From Curtobacterium sp. MCBD17_035 (GTDB taxonomy: Bacteria; Actinomycetota; Actinomycetes; Actinomycetales; Microbacteriaceae): a stretch of 64,000 nucleotides of DNA. This document shows positions 59,715 through 64,000 of the stretch, piece by piece. Positions within the stretch are counted from its first letter, which is position 1. Each line of letters starts with the position of its first letter. The stretch is taken from positions 2,356,001 to 2,420,000 of the forward strand of contig NZ_CP126279.1 in NCBI RefSeq assembly GCF_003234815.2, written 5' to 3'. Under the pieces are notes generated by a model. That model saw only the letters and a program-made list of their open reading frames with translations. It had not been told where the DNA came from and did no database searches. The translations under genes were made by a program, and so were the position numbers.

Positions 59715-60320
59715 TCAGAACTCGGCGGGCCGCCGCACGTCCGCTCCGGCGAGCGCACCGAGGCGCCCGCTGCGGACGATCGGGAGCGCCCGCTGCACGG
59801 CCTGGTCGATGCGCAACTCGAGCTCGACGCTGCGCAGCTCGTACGACCCCTCGTGCTTGACGAAGTCCCGCTCGTTCCCGAACACCCCGATCGGCAGCGT
59901 CGTCGACTGGAAGAACCCGAACAACGGCCGCATCTGGTGCTCCACGAGCAGCGCGTGCCGATCGCTGCCGCCGGTGGCCGTGAGCAGCACCGGGGTGTCG
60001 ACGAGCTCGTACTGCCCGACCCAGTCGAAGAACAGTTTGAACGCTCCCGAGTACGCCGCTCGGAAGGCCGGGCTCCCGACGACGAGGACGTCGGCGGTCT
60101 CGACCGCCTCCAACGCAGCTCGTGTCGCCGCTGCCATGCTGTCGCGGGTGGGCGCGGCGCCGAGGTCGGCGAGCACGGGTCCGATCTCGACGACCGTGGT
60201 GCGGGCGTCCTCGAACTCGGCGGCGAACCGGTCCACGGTCGCGCGCACGAGCGTCGACGTCCGGGACGGGTCCGAGGGACTCCCGCTCACGCCGACGATC
60301 CGGGGGCTGCTGCTCGTCAT
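59715..60320 (-). CDS. NAD(P)H-dependent FMN reductase
   Basis: A 201-residue flavodoxin-like reductase: GVSGSPSDPSRTSTLVRATV is the FMN phosphate loop, ADVLVVGSPAFRAAYSGAFK the active-site segment, and VLLTATGGSDRHALLVEHQM follows, as in the MsuE/SsuE-type enzymes. It reduces FMN for a partner monooxygenase, none of which is nearby. ATG at 60320. Divergent from the MSMEG_6728-like gene across 217 bp. Confidence 0.88.
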   Translation of the reverse strand: MTSSSPRIVGVSGSPSDPSRTSTLVRATVDRFAAEFEDARTTVVEIGPVLADLGAAPTRDSMAAATRAALEAVETADVLVVGSPAFRAAYSGAFKLFFDWVGQYELVDTPVLLTATGGSDRHALLVEHQMRPLFGFFQSTTLPIGVFGNERDFVKHEGSYELRSVELELRIDQAVQRALPIVRSGRLGALAGADVRRPAEF

Positions 60321-60537
60321 GCGCCGATGCTCACACGCCCGGCCATGGACGAGCCGCGATGTGACGACATGTGTCGAGGAACGGTGACCGGCACGGCGCC
60401 GGATCGGACCGCCGCCAGCCCGATCGCGACAGGCGGTCCGGCCCCACTCCCGGTCCCCACCGACCGCTCGCGCGTAGCGTCGGTCGCGGTTCGGCGCGCC
60501 CCGGACCGCACCCACGACCGGGAGGCACGACCGCGGC

Positions 60538-61026
60538 ATGCAGACCTTCCTGCCCTATCCGGACTTCCGTGCCTCGGCGGAGTCGCTCGACGACAAGCGC
60601 CTCGGGAAGCAGCGCGTCGAGACCCTGCAGGTGATGCGAGCGTTGACGTTGCCCGGGTACGGCTGGCAGCACCACCCGGTGGTCGCGATGTGGCGGGGCT
60701 TCCGACCAGCGCTCATGGCCTACCAGGACGCGACGTGCACGGTCTGGCTCGAACGGGGCTACGCCGACACGTGCCTCGGCAAGACGCTGATCGACCTCGG
60801 CCGGGTCGAGGAGGACCTCGAGGCGTACGAGCACGGCGACGTGACCATGCCGCCGTGGTTCGGGGACGAGGCCGTACACCGATCGCACCGCTCGAAGCTC
60901 GTGCAGAAGGCGCCGGAGTTCTACCGGGAGCGGTTCCCGGACGTGCCGGACGACCTGCCGTACACGTGGCCGGGCGAGACGGTCCGCGCGGAGGCGGCGC
61001 ACACGCCCGAGGCCGACCTCGACTGA
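60538..61026 (+). CDS. MSMEG_6728-family protein
   Basis: A 162-residue protein starting MQTFLPYPDFRASAESLDDK, then RLGKQRVETLQVMRALTLPG and GWQHHPVVAMWRGF. This family (named after a mycobacterial member) resembles pyrimidine-dimer DNA glycosylase/endonuclease V; the N-terminal MQTFLPYPDF agrees with catalysis from the N-terminal residue in that fold. Activity not established. Stands alone, followed by a large hairpin. Confidence 0.82.
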   Translation: MQTFLPYPDFRASAESLDDKRLGKQRVETLQVMRALTLPGYGWQHHPVVAMWRGFRPALMAYQDATCTVWLERGYADTCLGKTLIDLGRVEEDLEAYEHGDVTMPPWFGDEAVHRSHRSKLVQKAPEFYRERFPDVPDDLPYTWPGETVRAEAAHTPEADLD

Positions 61027-61075
61027 CGCCGCTCCGCGGGCGGAGTACGCGCGGTCCGACGCCCGGGAACGGCAG

Positions 61076-61153
61076 AGCCGGCCCCGCCACGGTTCAGGGG
61101 GGTGTCGTCGTAGGGTCAGGGGTTCGTACGACGACGCCGTGGCGGAGCCGGCT
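61076..61153. terminator. Composite two-level hairpin
   Basis: Nested inverted repeat: outer arms AGCCGGCCCCGCCACGG (61076-61092) and CCGTGGCGGAGCCGGCT (61137-61153), one mismatch; inner arms GTCGTCGTA (61104-61112) and TACGACGAC (61127-61135). It lies 50 bp after the MSMEG_6728-like gene and may end transcription from both sides; the remainder to 61262 holds nothing further. Confidence 0.6.
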
Positions 61154-61262
61154 GCCTGAGCGCGACCACGTGGGCCGTGCTCCCCGCCGGGCGCTCAGGG
61201 TGCGTCCGGCGGAACGCGTCGATGACCGATCAGGGGGTGGTCACCGGCGCGGGTCCGAGGTG

Positions 61263-61532
61263 TCAGGAAGTGCGGCGATCGCCTCCGAGGGGGTGGCGGG
61301 CCGGTTCGGCGGACATCGGGAGGACGGCGCTGCCGACCGTCGCCAGGATCCCGGCGACCGCGACGACCGCGAGCGGCACGAGTGTCAGCCCGTGCGCCGC
61401 ACCGAAGCCGAGCGCGAGGATCGTCGCGGGGGCCGGCAGGAGCTGCACCGCGTGGAACCGGGAGGTCCGGGTCGCGGGGCGCAGCGCCGGACTCGCCAGT
61501 CGCTGCTCGCTCGTGTCCGTCATGTCCTCCAT
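61263..61532 (-). CDS. Small membrane protein, unknown function
   Basis: An 89-residue protein with two hydrophobic segments (about 30-48 and 51-70) and basic ends; no family recognised. Two in-frame ATGs (61532 and 61523) are possible; GGAGG lies between them, too close to the second for normal use, so I keep the first. Weak support: small, but the helix pattern and composition look coding. Confidence 0.5.
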   Translation of the reverse strand: MEDMTDTSEQRLASPALRPATRTSRFHAVQLLPAPATILALGFGAAHGLTLVPLAVVAVAGILATVGSAVLPMSAEPARHPLGGDRRTS

Positions 61533-61611
61533 TGTGCGGACCCCGGGCTGTCCGCGGAAGGGGGGACACGCCCCCCGAGATGGAGTAGACCGTCTAGTAC
61601 ACCCCTCCGGG

Positions 61612-62751
61612 TCAGACGGCGAGGGCGCGGACCGTGTGGACGGCTGCCGCGATCGCGTCCACCACGGCGGCCGCGCCATCCGGCCCGAGGTGGTCGTCGA
61701 ACGTGAACCGCACGGCGGTGCGAGCGACCTCCTCCGGCAGCCCGAGCGCCGCGAGCACGTGCGACGTCTCCGTGCTGCCGGCCGCGCACGCGCTGCCCGC
61801 CGACGCCAGGATCCCCTGCTGCTCCAGCTCGAGCAGCACCGTCTCGCCGTTCGTGCCCGGCAGGCAGAACGACGCGTGGCCCGGGAGGCGGTGCTCGCGC
61901 GACCCGGTCAGCACCGCGTCCGGTACGCGGTCCAGGACACCCGCGACGAGCACGTCCCGCGCCGACTCGGCGACCGCGGCAGCGCGCGCACGTCGCTCGA
62001 GCGCGAGTTCGAACGCCCGGGCCAGACCGACGGCACCGGCGACGTCCTCGGTGCCCGAGCGGACGCCACGTTCCTGCCCACCGCCGTGCAGGAGCGGCTC
62101 GATCGGGATCCCCCGACGCACCGCGAGCGCGCCGATCCCCTTCGGGGTGCCGAGCTTGTGTCCGGACACGCTGACCGCGTCCGCGCCGAGCACGTCGAGC
62201 CCGACGGGCAGCCACGGGGCGGACTGCACGGCATCGCTGTGCAGGGGTACGCCGACGGCGTGCGCGACCGCGGCGAGCGCCGGGATGTCCTGCACCGTGC
62301 CGATCTCGTTGTTCGCGTGCGCGACGCTGACCAGCGTGGTGTCCGGCGTGAGCGCGGCGGCCAGGTCGGCCGGGTCGAGCCTCCCGTCCGACCCCACCGG
62401 CAGGAGGTCGACGGTGAAGCCGTGGTGCCGTACCAGGTGGTCGCAGCTCGCGAGGACGGCGTCGTGCTCGGTCGGGAGGGTGAGCACCCGGCGACCGCGC
62501 GGCGCGGCGAGCGCGATGCCCTTGACCGCGGTGTTGTCGGACTCGGTACCGCCGCTCGTGAACACGACCTCGGCGGGTCGGCAGCCGAGCGCGCCGGCGA
62601 CCACCGCCCGCGCCGCGGCGAGGCCCTGCGCGGCCCGGGCACCGACCTCGTGGGTGGACGAGGGGTTGCCGAAGTCGCCCGTGAGCCAGGGCCACATCGC
62701 CTCGAGGACCTCGCGGCGGACGGGCGCGGTCGCGGCGTGGTCGAGGTACAC
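61612..62751 (-). CDS. Cysteine desulfurase (NifS/IscS type)
   Basis: PLP enzyme that takes sulfur from cysteine for Fe-S clusters. The 379-residue protein has MYLDHAATAPVRREVLEAM, FTSGGTESDNTAVKG, HSDAVQS, the PLP lysine Lys199 in SVSGHKLGTPKG, and the catalytic Cys322 in SAGSACAAGS. It begins with GTG 7 bp after nadC; such a nad-linked NifS is known to mature the Fe-S cluster of quinolinate synthase NadA in several bacteria. nadA is not in the window. Confidence 0.94.
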   Translation of the reverse strand: MYLDHAATAPVRREVLEAMWPWLTGDFGNPSSTHEVGARAAQGLAAARAVVAGALGCRPAEVVFTSGGTESDNTAVKGIALAAPRGRRVLTLPTEHDAVLASCDHLVRHHGFTVDLLPVGSDGRLDPADLAAALTPDTTLVSVAHANNEIGTVQDIPALAAVAHAVGVPLHSDAVQSAPWLPVGLDVLGADAVSVSGHKLGTPKGIGALAVRRGIPIEPLLHGGGQERGVRSGTEDVAGAVGLARAFELALERRARAAAVAESARDVLVAGVLDRVPDAVLTGSREHRLPGHASFCLPGTNGETVLLELEQQGILASAGSACAAGSTETSHVLAALGLPEEVARTAVRFTFDDHLGPDGAAAVVDAIAAAVHTVRALAV

Positions 62752-62758
62752 GGCCGTC

Positions 62759-63700
62759 CTACCGATCGCGCGGGGCCGTGGCGACGTCGGGCTCGACGAC
62801 GACGTCGAGCCCGAGGTCGAGCGCCCGGGCCGAGTGCGTGAGCGCTCCGACGGACACGATGTCCACGCCGGTCGCCGCGATGGCCGCGACGGACTCGAGC
62901 GTCACGCCACCCGACGCCTCGACGAGGGCGCGACCGCCGACGAGCGCCACGCCCGCACGGAGCATGTCCGGCGTGAAGTTGTCGAGCATGATCGTGTCGA
63001 CGCCGGCGCCGACCACGGGTTCGATCTGGTCGATGCGGTCGACCTCGACCGCGAGGTGGACGGTGTGCCCGAGCCGCTCCCGCGCTGCGCGGATGGCCTC
63101 CTCGATCGGGACGCCCCGGGCTGCGAGCACCGCCAGGTGGTTGTCCTTGGCGAGCACCGCGTCGGACAGCGACGTCCGGTGGTTGTGTCCGCCCCCGCAG
63201 CGGACCGCGTGTCGCTCCAGCGCGCGGAGGCCGGGCGTCGTCTTGCGGGTGTCGACGATGCGAGCACGGGTGTCGGCCACCGCCGCGACGTAGCGCGCGG
63301 TGACCGTGGCGATGCCGGACATCCGCTGCACGAGGTTGAGGGCGACGCGTTCCGCGCGGAGCACCGACCGCGCGGCACCGGAAACGATCGCGAGCGTGTC
63401 GCCGGCCGCGAACGTGGCGCCGTCCGCACGCTCGAGTGTGACGACGATGCCGGGGTCGACCGCGGCCATGACGGCGGCGAACACGCCACCGCCGCTGAGC
63501 ACGCCCGGCTCGCGCGCGGCCAAGGTGGCGGTGGCCGTGGCGTCGGCGGGCACGAACGCCTCGCTCGTCACGTCGCCCCAGGGGGCGTCCTCCTCGAGGG
63601 CGGTCTCGATGACGCGACGCAGCGCATGCGGCGGGATCGCCCCGACGGCGGTGGGGGTCGTGGGCGCGGCGGCAGTGGCACCGGTCGTGATGTCGGTCAT
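62759..63700 (-). CDS. nadC: Nicotinate-nucleotide pyrophosphorylase (quinolinate phosphoribosyltransferase)
   Basis: Makes nicotinate mononucleotide from quinolinate and PRPP, in NAD synthesis. EDAPWGDVTSEAFVPADATA, NLVQRMSGIATVTARYV, RIVDTRKTTPGLRALERHAV and RCGGGHNHRTSLSDAVLAKD are all diagnostic of type II phosphoribosyltransferases. The N-terminal ~20 residues are Thr/Ala-rich. Its ATG overlaps the nadB stop by ATGA. Confidence 0.95.
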   Translation of the reverse strand: MTDITTGATAAAPTTPTAVGAIPPHALRRVIETALEEDAPWGDVTSEAFVPADATATATLAAREPGVLSGGGVFAAVMAAVDPGIVVTLERADGATFAAGDTLAIVSGAARSVLRAERVALNLVQRMSGIATVTARYVAAVADTRARIVDTRKTTPGLRALERHAVRCGGGHNHRTSLSDAVLAKDNHLAVLAARGVPIEEAIRAARERLGHTVHLAVEVDRIDQIEPVVGAGVDTIMLDNFTPDMLRAGVALVGGRALVEASGGVTLESVAAIAATGVDIVSVGALTHSARALDLGLDVVVEPDVATAPRDR

Positions 63701-64000
63701 GCAGGAACTCCCTGTCGTGATGCGGTGGTGGGGACCGTGCGGGACACGGTCCCCTGCGTCGTCGACACCCAGGCGAGGGGCCGCGCCTGCGCGGGATCGG
63801 TGCCGGGGTGGTCGGTGCGGGCGTGGGCGCCGCGGGACTCGGTGCGGGCCGCCGCCGCGTGGGCGACGAGGCGGGCGAGGGTCAGGAGGTTGCGGTCCTC
63901 GAGGGCGCCGACGCTCGGCGTCGGGGCGGCGACCTCGAGCGCCGCGAGGTCCCGCGCGGCGTCGGCCAGTCCGTCGGCGTCGCGGAGCAACCCGACCCGG
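63697..64000 (-). CDS. nadB: L-aspartate oxidase, C-terminal fragment
   Basis: The 3' end of a gene that enters from the right edge of the window. The last ~100 residues read RVGLLRDADGLADAARDLAA, EDRNLLTLARLVAHAAAARTESRGAHARTDHP, the C-terminal helical domain and substrate-exit motif (SRGAHARTDHP) of NadB-type flavoproteins. The FAD domain is outside. It overlaps nadC by ATGA, giving the nadB-nadC-desulfurase operon. Confidence 0.9.
   Translation of the reverse strand, partial: RVGLLRDADGLADAARDLAALEVAAPTPSVGALEDRNLLTLARLVAHAAAARTESRGAHARTDHPGTDPAQARPLAWVSTTQGTVSRTVPTTASRQGVPA

Overview
This is a GC-rich, densely packed actinobacterial chromosome segment, most likely from a Microbacteriaceae member close to Curtobacterium. 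The case rests on the frequent GTG starts, the many leaderless-looking promoters, the NusG with a long acidic N-terminus, a complete menaquinone cluster beside system II cytochrome c genes, a BldC-like HTH protein, bS22, and small protein families (a DUF7882-like protein, DUF5997) that I associate with that group. The genus is an inference. No rRNA, prophage, insertion sequence or CRISPR array is visible; nearly everything looks like ordinary core genome.

Layout. 1-1.8 kb: rplK start, nusG, secE and tRNA-Trp (minus). 2-5.3 kb: an aminotransferase facing murB and a HadAB-like hot-dog pair. 5.4-7.2 kb: two related AraC regulators, convergent. 7.3-9.8 kb: tRNA-Met, tRNA-Thr, an M23 peptidase, an inositol-phosphatase-like gene and tRNA-Tyr. 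10-14.4 kb: YajQ, cardiolipin synthase, a membrane acyltransferase-like protein and an FprA-type reductase. 14.4-25.3 kb: menaquinone genes (polyprenyl synthase, menG, menF, menD, menA, menE, menB, menC). 25.3-31.1 kb: ccsB, a small Microbacteriaceae gene pair, resB, ccdA, a TlpA-like lipoprotein and a histidine phosphatase. 31-35.2 kb: SulP transporter, archaeal-type AspRS, Dabb protein, glutaredoxin, bS22, BldC-like protein. 35.3-39.5 kb: ArsR, proC, CDF exporter, a membrane protein, tadA, upp. 39.5-45.2 kb: a cysteine-containing small ORF before a winged-helix regulator, an sRNA candidate, then marR-photolyase-serine hydrolase and TetR. 45.2-49.1 kb: flavin reductase-sodA and a TetR/MFS pair. 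49.2-51.2 kb: ribH-ribB-ribE behind an FMN riboswitch. 51.3-57.9 kb: GNAT, Lrp, DUF5997 beside a LysR-effector-only protein, DNA glycosylase, a sodium:solute symporter pair, aroQ. 57.9-59.6 kb: two arrays of ~100-bp GC-rich repeats flanking a secreted protein gene. 59.7-64 kb: FMN reductase, MSMEG_6728-like protein, a small membrane protein, and cysteine desulfurase-nadC-nadB (nadB cut by the window end).

Functionally, the centre of the window (14-31 kb) holds the membrane electron-transfer biogenesis genes: menaquinone synthesis plus thiol-based cytochrome c maturation. The most unusual items are the probably leaderless Cys-rich small ORF with a near-consensus promoter, the unlinked LysR effector domain facing DUF5997, repeat units around and inside genes, and an archaeal-type AspRS whose tRNA specificity cannot be called from the two usual positions.
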